From: an uncultured Clostridia bacterium | Lineage (GTDB): Bacteria > Bacillota > Clostridia > TANB77 > CAG-508 | Assembly (NCBI GenBank): GCA_944388765.1 | Contig: CALXKA010000004.1 | Coordinates: forward strand, 1 to 55,698 | DNA: 55,698 nt | Direction: 5' to 3' | Shown here: positions 36,831 through 46,368 of the stretch, one piece after another | Position numbering within the stretch: position 1 is the first letter of the stretch | Layout: the number at the start of each line of letters is the position of its first letter | Position numbers and translations under genes: made by a program | The notes under the pieces: model-generated | The model's database searches: none | Seen by the model: the letters and a program-made list of their open reading frames with translations, nothing else | Told to the model about the DNA's origin: nothing

Positions 36831-38753
36831 CTATTGCTTGCCAAACATTTTTCTTGCAAGTGATTTAGCACCTGTTAGTGCATTCATGTATTCAATATCA
36901 TTATGAATTATAAATGCTTCTTTCCATGTTTCTTTCCTTAGCATATCTCTACATTTAAATATATTTAGTTTTTGCATTGTTGTCAATTTATCATCCTTTT
37001 CAACATACTCTGCTGTTCCAAATGTATCATTAAATACCATGCTATAATATGCTTCTATTAATTCTTTACTTGGATTTGTTTTTATTTTTCTAATTAATTC
37101 ATATACATATTGTTTTGTCTCATAAGCTTCATATGGATGACATTTCATATATTCATTAATTACTTTTGCTGCTTCAAACATTCCTTCTTGCATTGGTTTT
37201 ATATATTCTTTTACAATGTCTGTTTCTTCTGTTTTCGCCTTTCTAATTGCTTCTCCTTGCTTGTATTCTATTACACTTCCTGTTCCTGGATTATATATCC
37301 ATTCAAGTAGTGTTATCATACTTGCAACTTCATTATCTCTTATACTTTTATCATCTATATAGCTTATTTTGAATGTATTTTCTGGTTGTAAGTTATAGTA
37401 ATCATATAATGTTAGATAATATCCACCAATTTGTTTATTTGTAAATATATGTGCTAAATTATCTTGAATAGTTCCTCTCCATCCAATATCTACCATAAAC
37501 ATTGGTTCTTCATTATTTGTAATTTGTTTTTTGATTTCAAAATATTCTAATAACTCACTTCTTTTTCTATCAAGTTCTACTTGAATTTTATCTGTAAATT
37601 CTTTATCTGCACACAAATTTTGAACTCTTAAATCAAACCAAGGATCTATTATATTTTCTTCTGGTATTAAATCGTATTTTCCTAAAAATGGTTTATATGG
37701 TTCAATATCTATTGCAAGTGTTTTAAATAAAGCTTTCATACTTTGAGTTCTATATTGTGACCATAAACGCAATAATTCTGTAATTGAAAATTCTTTTAAT
37801 GAGGCCGAAAATGTCCCCATTCTACTAACTTCAATGATATCACAATCTGGAAGTTCTACTCCAAATGGATTATTTTGTTTTATTAATTCATGTATCTTTA
37901 TAAAAGTTTCTCCCTCTCTTGTTGCATAATATACTTTTTTAATATTATTTTTTATTGCATATTCAACAATACTATATCCAAAGAAATATAGTATTGGGGC
38001 CAAATCAACTCCGTTATTAAATAATTTATCTTTTTTTGTTTTTTCCTCTTTTTTTACACATGATAAATCAAAGTTAAATCTTCTTCCTTTTTCAGGAACA
38101 AAATCAAATTCTGTCTTTGTTGTTTTAATTGTTTCAATTCCTAAACTATTTGCCATTTCTATATCTGAATATTGATTATCTCCTACATGAATATGATCTT
38201 CTGGTTTTATTTTTAATTCTTCTTCAGCTTTTTTATATAAGTTTCCTGATCTTTTATTTAAAAGATAATCTGCTGAACTATATATTTTTTCTATTTTTAT
38301 TGGCAAATTTAAATAATCTAATAACTCTTTTAAACTATCTGCTCCCATATAAAAATCAGATATACAATACATTTTTAAATTTTTATACTTTTCAAATATC
38401 GGCAATATCTCTGGATTAATATATATTGCTCTTTTTTCTTCTTCTATTTCTTCTTTTAATAATTCTGCTGAAATGTCAGACATTTCTTCTTTAAATATTT
38501 CTTTTTGTAAGATTTTAAATACTTCTTCTATTTTACATTCATCATCATGTCCATTTTCTTTGTTTTTCTTACATTCTTCTGCTTCAATTTCATCTCTTTT
38601 TTTCAATATTTCATAAATACTTTGATATTTGTCTTTTAATTTATTTTCATATTTTAAAATAATATATCTTGCTGTTGCAAGTTTTATTTCTTCTGGATGA
38701 CAATTTCTTTTTATAATTGTATCCCATATATCAAAACTGATTATTTTTGCCAT
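36831..38753 (-). CDS. HAD-family protein with second surface-glycan-associated domain
   Basis: About 640 residues. The N-terminal half is a HAD phosphatase-like domain: motif I SFDIWDTII (D-x-W-D), motif II YCISDFYMG, motif III in the KRSGNLYKK region, and motif IV HVGDNQYSDIEMANSLG. The C-terminal half (about 245-640) contains YYATREGETF and FMVDIGWRGTIQDNL. This two-part architecture recurs in capsule and wall-glycan clusters, but its reaction is not established. I chose the ATG at 38751-38753 behind AAAGGAT; an upstream in-frame start would overlap the promoter (38806-38834). First gene of the operon ending at 33351. Confidence 0.78.
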   Translation of the reverse strand: MAKIISFDIWDTIIKRNCHPEEIKLATARYIILKYENKLKDKYQSIYEILKKRDEIEAEECKKNKENGHDDECKIEEVFKILQKEIFKEEMSDISAELLKEEIEEEKRAIYINPEILPIFEKYKNLKMYCISDFYMGADSLKELLDYLNLPIKIEKIYSSADYLLNKRSGNLYKKAEEELKIKPEDHIHVGDNQYSDIEMANSLGIETIKTTKTEFDFVPEKGRRFNFDLSCVKKEEKTKKDKLFNNGVDLAPILYFFGYSIVEYAIKNNIKKVYYATREGETFIKIHELIKQNNPFGVELPDCDIIEVSRMGTFSASLKEFSITELLRLWSQYRTQSMKALFKTLAIDIEPYKPFLGKYDLIPEENIIDPWFDLRVQNLCADKEFTDKIQVELDRKRSELLEYFEIKKQITNNEEPMFMVDIGWRGTIQDNLAHIFTNKQIGGYYLTLYDYYNLQPENTFKISYIDDKSIRDNEVASMITLLEWIYNPGTGSVIEYKQGEAIRKAKTEETDIVKEYIKPMQEGMFEAAKVINEYMKCHPYEAYETKQYVYELIRKIKTNPSKELIEAYYSMVFNDTFGTAEYVEKDDKLTTMQKLNIFKCRDMLRKETWKEAFIIHNDIEYMNALTGAKSLARKMFGKQ

Positions 38754-38805
38754 TTTTATAACATCCTTTCTTGTAATATATTTACCCCTTTTGCTTTCTT
38801 GATTG

Positions 38806-38834
38806 ATTTTATCATTTATTTTATATATTATCAA
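38806..38834 (-). promoter_or_regulatory. promoter of the 38753-33351 operon
   Basis: Minus strand: TTGATA (38829-38834), 17-nt spacer, TAAAAT (38806-38811), about 50 nt upstream of the HAD gene start. Confidence 0.72.
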
Positions 38835-38863
38835 GCTTTCACAAAAAATTCACATTGTTTTTA

Positions 38864-38892
38864 TTGTGTCAAATTAATATCCATGTTATACT
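38864..38892 (+). promoter_or_regulatory. promoter of the orphan gene 38956-39303
   Basis: TTGTGT (38864-38869), 17-nt spacer, TATACT (38887-38892). It predicts a leader of about 57 nt. Divergent from the promoter at 38806-38834, with about 30 nt between the -35 boxes. Confidence 0.7.
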
Positions 38893-38923
38893 ATATATGC
38901 AGTTTATTGTATTTATTTTTAAG

Positions 38924-38935
38924 AACCAATTGGTT
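38924..38935 (+). promoter_or_regulatory. 12-bp palindrome in the leader of the orphan gene
   Basis: AACCAATTGGTT is a perfect palindrome, downstream of the -10 box and 4 nt before the AGAGGAGGAG ribosome binding site. It could be an operator or a small hairpin that affects initiation. No second copy was noticed. Confidence 0.4.
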
Positions 38936-38955
38936 TTAAGAGGAGGAGTATTAGT

Positions 38956-39303
38956 ATGAGAAATTTTTTCGAAACTAGTAAAATTTTATTCACATTTCAT
39001 TTCAGCCATTTTCGGAAACGTTGTTTAGTTTCTAAAAAATCTAATCAATTTCGTAAATTTATCAAAAAAACTTATTGTAAAGAAACTAGAAAAATCATTT
39101 TAAAATATTTTTCTTCTTTTAAGTTTCGCTCACATTATTATAGAAATCCACATGCATTATTAGAAGATATCTATATTTATCTTGATGTTACTAATATTGA
39201 TTTACAGAAATGTAATCATTCTTTTGCTGTGGAAAAAGAAATTGAAAAGATTGAAGAAGAAATGAAATGGTTAAAAGAAAAAGAAGGAGTCGATTTACCA
39301 TAA
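38956..39303 (+). CDS. orphan small basic protein containing an in-frame CGGA
   Basis: I do not recognise this 115-residue reading frame. It has a promoter, an excellent ribosome binding site (AGAGGAGGAG), an ATG and a terminator, so it is a genuine transcription unit and the only plus-strand gene for 45 kb. The first 70 residues are very basic with many Phe, Lys and Arg. The last 25 (EKEIEKIEEEMKWLKEKEG) form an acidic-basic coiled coil. Codon 20 is CGG followed by A, the same tetranucleotide that shifts frame in five other genes. If CGGA shifts here too, translation ends after four more residues (G-N-V-V-stop at 39026-39028), giving only 23 residues. It is therefore either a sense-read exception or a frameshift-controlled gene. 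Confidence 0.6.
   Translation: MRNFFETSKILFTFHFSHFRKRCLVSKKSNQFRKFIKKTYCKETRKIILKYFSSFKFRSHYYRNPHALLEDIYIYLDVTNIDLQKCNHSFAVEKEIEKIEEEMKWLKEKEGVDLP
39013..39016 (+). other. seventh in-frame CGGA, in the orphan gene
   Basis: Frame: CAT TTT CGG AAA CGT TGT. A +1 shift gives TTT-GGA-AAC-GTT-GTT-TAG. It is the only in-frame CGG I found that is not needed to restore a recognised protein. Confidence 0.7.
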
Positions 39304-39318
39304 TCGATTCCTTCCTTT
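39284..39318. terminator. terminator between orphan gene and 39323-40096
   Basis: Twelve-pair stem AAGGAGTCGATT / AATCGATTCCTT (one G-T pair) followed by CCTTTTTA on the plus strand. It overlaps the end of the orphan gene and lies just past the stop of the converging gene. Confidence 0.8.
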
Positions 39319-39322
39319 TTAC

Positions 39323-40096
39323 TTAGATTACATCCATCATTGTATCTATTATTTCTTGATTGCTTAATCTTTTCATTTGGTTACTATTTAAGATTATTAT
39401 AGATTTATTTGCTTCTTCATAATCAAAATATTCATAAATCATATATGGGTCCATTGCTTCAAACTCATTTTTAAAGATATTTCCTGTAACTACATCTACG
39501 ATATAATCAATACCTGTCATATCCACAATTACTAATGAATTTTCTTGTTCTATTTGATTAATTTTTTGACTATACTTACTATTAAATCCAGATTTTATTT
39601 TTAAATAACCATTTTCATCAATTTCAAATGAATTTTCAACACTATTAATGCAATTTAAAAATATCTGTCTGCTTTGTGGACTTATCCATATTCCTGCATT
39701 TTGTGGTTCGCCATTTACATTTATACTATTTATTTCTTCATAAGTTGGTTTTCTTTGTTCTAAGCTACCTATTAATGCAGTTCTATATGCAATAGATGGT
39801 TTTATTGATAGTTCATTATTACTTTCAGTATATAAGCTGTTATCGCCTGTAAAACCATATTGCTCTTTTACTTTATTTATTCTTTCATTTTCTTCTTCTG
39901 AATTAGAATTTTCTACTTCGTTTTGTTCACTTAAATTTTCCTCTTGCTTTGTTTCATTATTTTGAGTCTCTGTTTGATTATCAGTTACTATTTGTTTATC
40001 ACTATTATCTCTTGTTCTCATATAAAAAATTACTACTATTGCTACTATTACTAATAATATAATAACTGGTATTACAATTTTTTTATTTACTTTCAT
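39323..40096 (-). CDS. membrane-anchored hypothetical protein
   Basis: A 257-residue protein with one N-terminal membrane helix (about 6-26), then an Asn/Glu/Gln-rich spacer (about 30-75) and an extracellular domain of about 175 residues. I do not recognise that domain. It contains GIWISPQSRQIFLN and VDMTGIDYIVDVVTGNIF. Its gene follows the M14 carboxypeptidase gene after 19 nt, so it may act with that enzyme at the wall. The start is behind AAGGGAATGG. Confidence 0.65.
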   Translation of the reverse strand: MKVNKKIVIPVIILLVIVAIVVIFYMRTRDNSDKQIVTDNQTETQNNETKQEENLSEQNEVENSNSEEENERINKVKEQYGFTGDNSLYTESNNELSIKPSIAYRTALIGSLEQRKPTYEEINSINVNGEPQNAGIWISPQSRQIFLNCINSVENSFEIDENGYLKIKSGFNSKYSQKINQIEQENSLVIVDMTGIDYIVDVVTGNIFKNEFEAMDPYMIYEYFDYEEANKSIIILNSNQMKRLSNQEIIDTMMDVI

Positions 40097-40115
40097 ATAA
40101 CCATTCCCTTTTTAC

Positions 40116-43100
40116 TTATTCATATCTTAATACATTTAATGTAGCCTCAATATATTTACCAGCAAAGTTTTGATTTACTACATCTGAATGGTTCCATACT
40201 GTTGCTGGCATTTCCACTAATGTAGATCTACAACTTCTAAGAGTACTTCTTGCCCAATTAACTAAATATCCTGTACCATATGATTCAATATGATGACTCA
40301 TTCCAAATTGACTTCTATAATATGAGCCTAATCCAGAATCCCCTATTGTCTCATTTAACCAACCATGTAAATCAATTACTATATTTCTTCCACTTGATGA
40401 TTGATGTGATAACATAAAATCTCTTAGACTTGCTGCTTCATTTGCTTGAAATCCTGCTGTTCCATTATAGTTTCTTCCACTATATGTTTGATAACTTGTT
40501 CCACTTATATGCCAACATCTATTTAAATCTATTCCTCCATTTCCTGGTGCATTGCTATGAAGTGTTAATCTCCCTGGTCCATTATTTGACCAACCATAAT
40601 TTGCTCCATCAGGATTTACAGAAGGCATTATATATATTGTCCATTTGTTTTCTATATTCATATCTTGCATTTGAATCAGTCTATTTTTAAACTGTTCTGC
40701 TATATATGTTAGTTCCTGTCCATCATAATTCCATTGATCTTCAAACCCATGTACTGAGAATACTGCAAACATTACATTTGGTCCTTTTCCTATTTTATAA
40801 TACCTTAGATCTTGACCTCTTCCATCTCCTATTGATTTTAATCCACTTACTCCATATGTTCCTGTACTATAATTTATTTTTTGGAATTTTATAACATTAT
40901 TTTGTGTATATCCTTTATATCCTACCGTTACTCCTAAATCTTTATCCCAAGTAGCAACTCTATGCGTCTTTGCTTCTACTATATTTCTCAAATCTCCTGT
41001 TTCAACTTCTATATAGTATTCTTTATTTACATTAATATTATCTATATTTATATCAAAATAATATGTATTTCCCCAACTTTGGCCAACATACATTTCTCTT
41101 ATATATGTACCATCTGTTGATTTTAGTCTAATTATTGGGTTAAATGCAGGTACTGTTGATACTCCATTTACCCATTCTACATATATAACTGTCCCAGCAA
41201 GATATGCTCCACCATTTCCTGAATCAGTTAAATATATATCACTTAGTTGTGTAGCTATACTACCTAAATAAGTTTCAGCTTCAAGTGAAATTATGTTATT
41301 ATTATCTATTGTTACAGTATATTTAAAGTTTTTGTATTGACCTTTTTTGCTAGAAAAATTCACTTTTGTATTTCTATTTTCTGATTCATTTCTAAAATCT
41401 CCTGATTGCATTTCTAAATAATATTGTTTATCAGTATCTATTCCCTCTATATATCCATCAAAATAGTATGTATTTCCAAATACTTGACTTACAAATATTT
41501 CTTTTTCATATGTACCATCAGTTGATTTTATTAGCATTCTTGGCATAAATTCAGGTACAGTTGATACTCCATTTACCCATTCTATATATATAACCTGTCC
41601 ACTAATATAACTATATCCTCTTACTGTATTTGTTAAGTTAAATTGTATTATTTCATTTGTTGCATCACCATAATATACATTTTTGTTTATAGTTATGGTA
41701 TTATTTGAATTTAAATAAATATCATATGCATAGTCACTATATTTTCCTACTTTATTTAAAAGATTTAATGTTGCTTTTTTATTAGGTGATATATTTTTAC
41801 TATCTCCTGATTCTGTTTTAATATAATAATTTTTACCTGTATCTATTTCATCAATATATCCATCAAAATAATATGTATTTCCACTTATTTGATTCACATA
41901 TAAAGTTGATACAATTTTACCATCTTCTGTTTCCAATGTAACTATTGGATTTTTTTCTGGAACTGTTGATATTCCATTTACCCATTCTACATATATTAAA
42001 TTTCCATATATATATGAATTACCTTTTTGAGTGTTTGTAATTCCAAAGCTTGCAAGTTCACTCAAAGCATTTCCTACATATGTTATTTTTTGAAATGCTA
42101 ATTTATTATTTTGTATTAAAACACTATAATCTTTATCTTCACCTAATTTTTGATTACCTATTTTTAGATTTGATACTTGATTTTCTGAAATATTTCTGCT
42201 GTCTCCTGATGTCACTTCAAAATTATATGTTTTATCATACTCTAAATTATCTATAAATATATCAAAATAATAAGTATTTCCCCATTCTTGTTTTACATAG
42301 CAACTATATTTTTTAGTATTTTCATCACTTTTTAATGTAACTGTTGGATTCTTACGAGGTACTGTTGATACACCATTTACCCATTCCACATATATAAATC
42401 TACCCCAAATATATCCACTTCCATTACCGTTCTTACTGTGATGGATCTCTAATATTTGATGTGTTACATCTCCTACATATGTTATTTTATTAAATACTAA
42501 TTGATTATTTTGTATTAAAATATTATAATCTTTATCTTCACCTAATATTTGATTATTTATTTTTAAGTTAGACACTTTATTTTCTGATACATTATTTCTA
42601 TCTCCTGATGCTACTTCAAAATTATATGTCATGTTAGAATCAAATTCATCTATAAATATATCAAAATAATATGTGTTTCCCCATTCTTGTGAAACAAAAC
42701 ATTCATAATTTTTAGTATTCTCATCAGCCTTCAATGTTACTGTTGGATTTTTACTTGGAACAGTTGATACACCATTTACCCATTCTACATATATAAATTT
42801 GCCCCAAATATATCCGCTTCCATTATTATTTTTACTTAGATGAATTTCTAATATTTGATGTGTTGCATCTCCTACATATGTACCATTTCTTGATAAAGAA
42901 TTTGATTGTATACTTATTTGTTGTTCTTGATTCTTAATTACCTCTTGTTCTATATTTTCTGTTTTTTGTTCTTCTTTTTCTAACACATTTTGTTCATTAT
43001 TATTTTTCTCTTCATTATTATTTTTCTCTTCATTATTTTTTGTTTCTTCTTTACTAACAATATTATTGGCCTTTTCTTGTTCAACATTATTCTTATCTAT

Positions 43101-43232
43101 ATTTGTTTCATTAGTTTCTTCTCTTTTTTCTTGTATTACATTTTGAGTTATTGCAAAACTAATATTTGAAGTAGTAAATAATAAGACAAATACTATAATC
43201 ATTAATGAAATAAGTTTTAAGCATTTTTTCAC
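40116..43232 (-). CDS. secreted M14 zinc carboxypeptidase with five wall-targeting repeats
   Basis: A 1038-residue exported enzyme. A signal peptide (about 1-28) and an 80-residue Glu/Asn/Lys-rich linker, with a short EEKNNN duplication, precede five copies of the shared repeat (about 115-745). The C-terminal 290 residues are a peptidase M14 domain. Zinc ligands are in SVHGFEDQ (H-x-x-E) and DLHGW, the substrate-binding NPDG and GIDLNRCW motifs are present, and the catalytic Glu is in TLVEMPA. All key residues are intact. In wall-associated members these enzymes trim peptide stems. The start is GTG behind AGGGGAT. It is cotranscribed with 39323-40096 and follows guaB. Confidence 0.92.
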   Translation of the reverse strand: MKKCLKLISLMIIVFVLLFTTSNISFAITQNVIQEKREETNETNIDKNNVEQEKANNIVSKEETKNNEEKNNNEEKNNNEQNVLEKEEQKTENIEQEVIKNQEQQISIQSNSLSRNGTYVGDATHQILEIHLSKNNNGSGYIWGKFIYVEWVNGVSTVPSKNPTVTLKADENTKNYECFVSQEWGNTYYFDIFIDEFDSNMTYNFEVASGDRNNVSENKVSNLKINNQILGEDKDYNILIQNNQLVFNKITYVGDVTHQILEIHHSKNGNGSGYIWGRFIYVEWVNGVSTVPRKNPTVTLKSDENTKKYSCYVKQEWGNTYYFDIFIDNLEYDKTYNFEVTSGDSRNISENQVSNLKIGNQKLGEDKDYSVLIQNNKLAFQKITYVGNALSELASFGITNTQKGNSYIYGNLIYVEWVNGISTVPEKNPIVTLETEDGKIVSTLYVNQISGNTYYFDGYIDEIDTGKNYYIKTESGDSKNISPNKKATLNLLNKVGKYSDYAYDIYLNSNNTITINKNVYYGDATNEIIQFNLTNTVRGYSYISGQVIYIEWVNGVSTVPEFMPRMLIKSTDGTYEKEIFVSQVFGNTYYFDGYIEGIDTDKQYYLEMQSGDFRNESENRNTKVNFSSKKGQYKNFKYTVTIDNNNIISLEAETYLGSIATQLSDIYLTDSGNGGAYLAGTVIYVEWVNGVSTVPAFNPIIRLKSTDGTYIREMYVGQSWGNTYYFDINIDNINVNKEYYIEVETGDLRNIVEAKTHRVATWDKDLGVTVGYKGYTQNNVIKFQKINYSTGTYGVSGLKSIGDGRGQDLRYYKIGKGPNVMFAVFSVHGFEDQWNYDGQELTYIAEQFKNRLIQMQDMNIENKWTIYIMPSVNPDGANYGWSNNGPGRLTLHSNAPGNGGIDLNRCWHISGTSYQTYSGRNYNGTAGFQANEAASLRDFMLSHQSSSGRNIVIDLHGWLNETIGDSGLGSYYRSQFGMSHHIESYGTGYLVNWARSTLRSCRSTLVEMPATVWNHSDVVNQNFAGKYIEATLNVLRYE
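40950..42890 (-). repeat. five copies of the WVNGxSTVP domain in the M14 peptidase
   Basis: Units begin Y-[VYL]-G-[DNS]-[AI]; each has YVEWVNGVSTVP or YIEWVNGVSTVP, then N-T-Y-Y-F-D and [SE]-[SVT]-G-D-x-[RK]-N. They are more diverged from each other than the units of 25180, so this array is older or under less conversion. Confidence 0.9.
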
Positions 43233-43245
43233 TATACATCATCCC

Positions 43246-44751
43246 CTATTTATATTGATTATCTATTTCTTTTAATATAACATCATGTGCACTTCCTTCT
43301 GTTATACTTACTTGTGATACAAGAGTTAATCTTGCTTTTTCATGGAATTCTGGAATTGTAATACTTCCACAGTTACACATTGTTGATTTTATTTTTGCAA
43401 CTGTTACTGCTAAATTATCTTTTAATCTTCCAGCATATGGTATGTATGAGTCAACTCCTTCTTCAAAAGAAAGTTTTTTATCTCCTCCCATATCATATCT
43501 TTGCCAATTTCTTGCACGGTTTGAACCTTCTCCCCAATATTCCTTTACATATCCATTTCCTCTTTTTACAACTCTTGTTGGGCTTTCATCAAATCTTGCA
43601 AAATATCTTCCCATCATTACAAAATCTGCACCTAATGCAAGTGCTATTGTAATATGATGATCATGTACTATTCCACCATCAGAACATACTGGAATATATA
43701 CTCCTGTTTCTCTATAATACTCATCTCTTGCTTCTACGACGTCTATTAAACTTGATGCTTGTCCACGTCCTATTCCTTTTGTCTCACGAGTTATACAAAT
43801 AGAGCCCCCTCCAACACCAACTTTAATAAAGTCTGCTCCTGCTTCTGCAAGATATCTAAATCCTTCTTTATCAACTACATTTCCTGCACCAATCTTTACA
43901 CTATCTCCATATCTTTCTCTTACAAAATCAATTGTTCTTTTTTGCCAAATTGAATATCCATCAGATGAATCCATACAAAGCAAATCTACTCCTGCATCTA
44001 CTAGTGCTGGTATTCTTTCTTCATGGTCTCTTGTATTAATACCTGCTCCTACTATATATCTCTTATTTTCATCTAATAAAGAATTTGGATTATTTTTTCT
44101 TTCTTCATAATCTTTTCTAAATACTAAATATTTTAAATTTTCATCTTTATCTAGAATTGGAAGACATGCTATTTTATTTTCCCAGATAACATCATTTGCT
44201 TCTGCCAAACTAATTCCTTCATATGCCCATACTGTCTTTTCTTTTGAAGTCATAAAATTATCTATTGGTGCATTCATATCGTCTCTTGAAAGTCTATAAT
44301 CTTTATCTGTAACTAATCCTATAAATTTTCCACTTGCTGTTCCATCCTCTGTTATCATTACAGTTGAATGTCCAGTTTGTTTTACTAATTCAATAACATC
44401 TTTTAAAGGTGTTCCTGATTTTACATTTGAATCACTTATAATAAATCCTGCTTTATGTTTTTTTACATGTCTTACCATTTCAGCTTGTGATTCAATTGAT
44501 TGAGAACCATAAATAAATGCAACTCCACCTTCACGCGCAAGTGCAATTCCCATTTCTTCTCCTGAAACTGATTGCATTATTGCAGATACCATAGGAATAT
44601 TTGCGTAATATTTTGCCTCCTCCCCTTTTCTAAATTTTACTAATGGTGTTCTTAAAGATACATTATTAGGTATGCACCTTTCATCTGTTAGATTTGGCAA
44701 TAATAAAAATTCGTTAAATGTTCTAGAAATATCTTCTAAAATCTTTGCCAT
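43246..44751 (-). CDS. guaB: IMP dehydrogenase
   Basis: Oxidises IMP to XMP in guanine nucleotide synthesis. The 501 residues include two CBS domains (about 100-220). The phosphate-binding [10 protein letters not shown] contains the catalytic Cys, and DGGIVHDHH and the flap [13 protein letters not shown] are present. The [17 protein letters not shown] and ARNWQRYD forms mark a subfamily different from the B. subtilis type (usually GPGSICTTR). The start is behind AAAGGAG. It is the last gene of the 50603-43246 run, 2 nt after the membrane-protein gene. Confidence 0.92.
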   Translation of the reverse strand: MAKILEDISRTFNEFLLLPNLTDERCIPNNVSLRTPLVKFRKGEEAKYYANIPMVSAIMQSVSGEEMGIALAREGGVAFIYGSQSIESQAEMVRHVKKHKAGFIISDSNVKSGTPLKDVIELVKQTGHSTVMITEDGTASGKFIGLVTDKDYRLSRDDMNAPIDNFMTSKEKTVWAYEGISLAEANDVIWENKIACLPILDKDENLKYLVFRKDYEERKNNPNSLLDENKRYIVGAGINTRDHEERIPALVDAGVDLLCMDSSDGYSIWQKRTIDFVRERYGDSVKIGAGNVVDKEGFRYLAEAGADFIKVGVGGGSICITRETKGIGRGQASSLIDVVEARDEYYRETGVYIPVCSDGGIVHDHHITIALALGADFVMMGRYFARFDESPTRVVKRGNGYVKEYWGEGSNRARNWQRYDMGGDKKLSFEEGVDSYIPYAGRLKDNLAVTVAKIKSTMCNCGSITIPEFHEKARLTLVSQVSITEGSAHDVILKEIDNQYK

Positions 44752-44753
44752 AT

Positions 44754-46328
44754 TTAATTCTCCTTTCTAATATTAATAAATACATACAATAATATTAAAA
44801 TTATACCACATATATATTCTGGTAAATAATACATAAAATAGCTGGCCGGTGCTGTTAAAAATACTACTGCACTTTTAGCTAATAATGTTAATGATAATAA
44901 AGTAAAAATATATTTCTTCTTTATTAAACTTATTATCATTATTAATACTATTCCTATCATTACTGGTACTACATTCCAAAAAATTGGTCTTATTACTGTA
45001 TTTGCATATTTACCAGATCCAAGTAAAAACATTTCAGCCTCGTTTTTTACCTCTTTATTAATTGGGTTCATTATTTCAAATTTACTTAAAAATAGTTCTA
45101 TTGAAGCATTTGTAGGATTTTCTCTACTATAATAATCTGTAAAATTTCCTATTTCTCGATATTCAGAATCCATTCCATTTGTAGCTAAAAATGTTTTTAA
45201 TCTTGCATTTATAAAACTTATTGGATTATTTATTATAATATCAGCATATGCTTTATAAAATTCTCCTTTATATTCTTGATAATCTTCTTGAAACAAAGTA
45301 TCATTATATTTCCAATAGCTCTCTATATCATTGTAATTTGGATTTTCCTTAATTAATTCTAAATTAAATACTTTATCTATTTTTTCTAAGTCTTCTTGTA
45401 TGTTTTCTCCTTGTAAATCTTCTTGTAACATTATTGATAATGGGTTTATAAAAATAACCATTCCATATTTATCATTTGATGGAACTATTTTACTATATCC
45501 TATATATGTACAAATATTAATAATAATCATTAGTCCAATTACATATACTTTTCTTAAATTTTTATATGTAATTGCCATCAGGACTGGAATTGCAAATATA
45601 AATATAAGTCCTTCACTTCTCCATAATATAAGAATTGCACTTAATAAATATAATAATAGTAGCTTTTCCTTTCCTATTTGCTTCTTTTCTAAATAGTCAA
45701 ATATTAATGTAACAGATAATAGTAATAGAAAATATGTATATAATTGTAATCTTAACACATATAAATTATTAATTAATATTGCTGGCAATAAAAATACTAC
45801 ATAAATAATTACATTAAATAATTTTTTTCCAAATTTCAATTCTACCTTAGTATTAAGAAAAGCAACAATTAGGCTAATTATAATTACTTGAATTATTGTA
45901 ATTCCAACAGGAGATGGTATTAATAATAATGAATAAGCAAAAACTAATTGAGTTATAATAGATTGCCATGTAAATACTGAACTTGCTTGTATCTCATATA
46001 TTACAAACATCTCATCCCAAACCCAATAACCAGGCCATATTAGAAGCAAAAAAATTGCCATTAATCCTAAGTAAATCAAAAAATGTTTTAAAAACTTTTT
46101 GCAAAATGCATCTCCTGTTATTAATTTTCTCACAAATCTTACTAGATAAAAACTTATTATAAAAATTATAAAGGCAAAAGAAATTAATATAAAATGATAA
46201 AAATTTATATTTTTTGCCTCTGTATTAAATACTATATTTTTACATATACCCATAGAATAAACCAATAATATTATCGTTAATATACAAGTATAAATCCCTT
46301 GTTTTTTATCTTTTAATAATTCTCTCAT
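44754..46328 (-). CDS. polytopic membrane protein, GT-C glycosyltransferase-like
   Basis: 524 residues with about 11-12 membrane helices. After the second or third helix lies an extracytoplasmic [15 protein letters not shown] loop, with Trp and acidic residues at the position where GT-C enzymes bind the lipid-linked donor. A large extracytoplasmic loop follows at about 300-440. This suggests transfer of a sugar from a polyprenyl carrier outside the membrane. It fits the glycan genes upstream but has no family motif I can name with certainty. Confidence 0.65.
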   Translation of the reverse strand: MRELLKDKKQGIYTCILTIILLVYSMGICKNIVFNTEAKNINFYHFILISFAFIIFIISFYLVRFVRKLITGDAFCKKFLKHFLIYLGLMAIFLLLIWPGYWVWDEMFVIYEIQASSVFTWQSIITQLVFAYSLLLIPSPVGITIIQVIIISLIVAFLNTKVELKFGKKLFNVIIYVVFLLPAILINNLYVLRLQLYTYFLLLLSVTLIFDYLEKKQIGKEKLLLLYLLSAILILWRSEGLIFIFAIPVLMAITYKNLRKVYVIGLMIIINICTYIGYSKIVPSNDKYGMVIFINPLSIMLQEDLQGENIQEDLEKIDKVFNLELIKENPNYNDIESYWKYNDTLFQEDYQEYKGEFYKAYADIIINNPISFINARLKTFLATNGMDSEYREIGNFTDYYSRENPTNASIELFLSKFEIMNPINKEVKNEAEMFLLGSGKYANTVIRPIFWNVVPVMIGIVLIMIISLIKKKYIFTLLSLTLLAKSAVVFLTAPASYFMYYLPEYICGIILILLYVFINIRKEN

Positions 46329-46368
46329 GATATTTTCTCTCCTTAGTATTATTGGTAGTATAATTTTA

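Noticed and set aside
33351-43232. S-layer homology (SLH) anchoring of the wall enzymes, suggested by the pyruvyl-transferase-like gene
   Set aside because: None of the four giant proteins contains recognisable SLH motifs; anchoring by the shared repeat is more likely.
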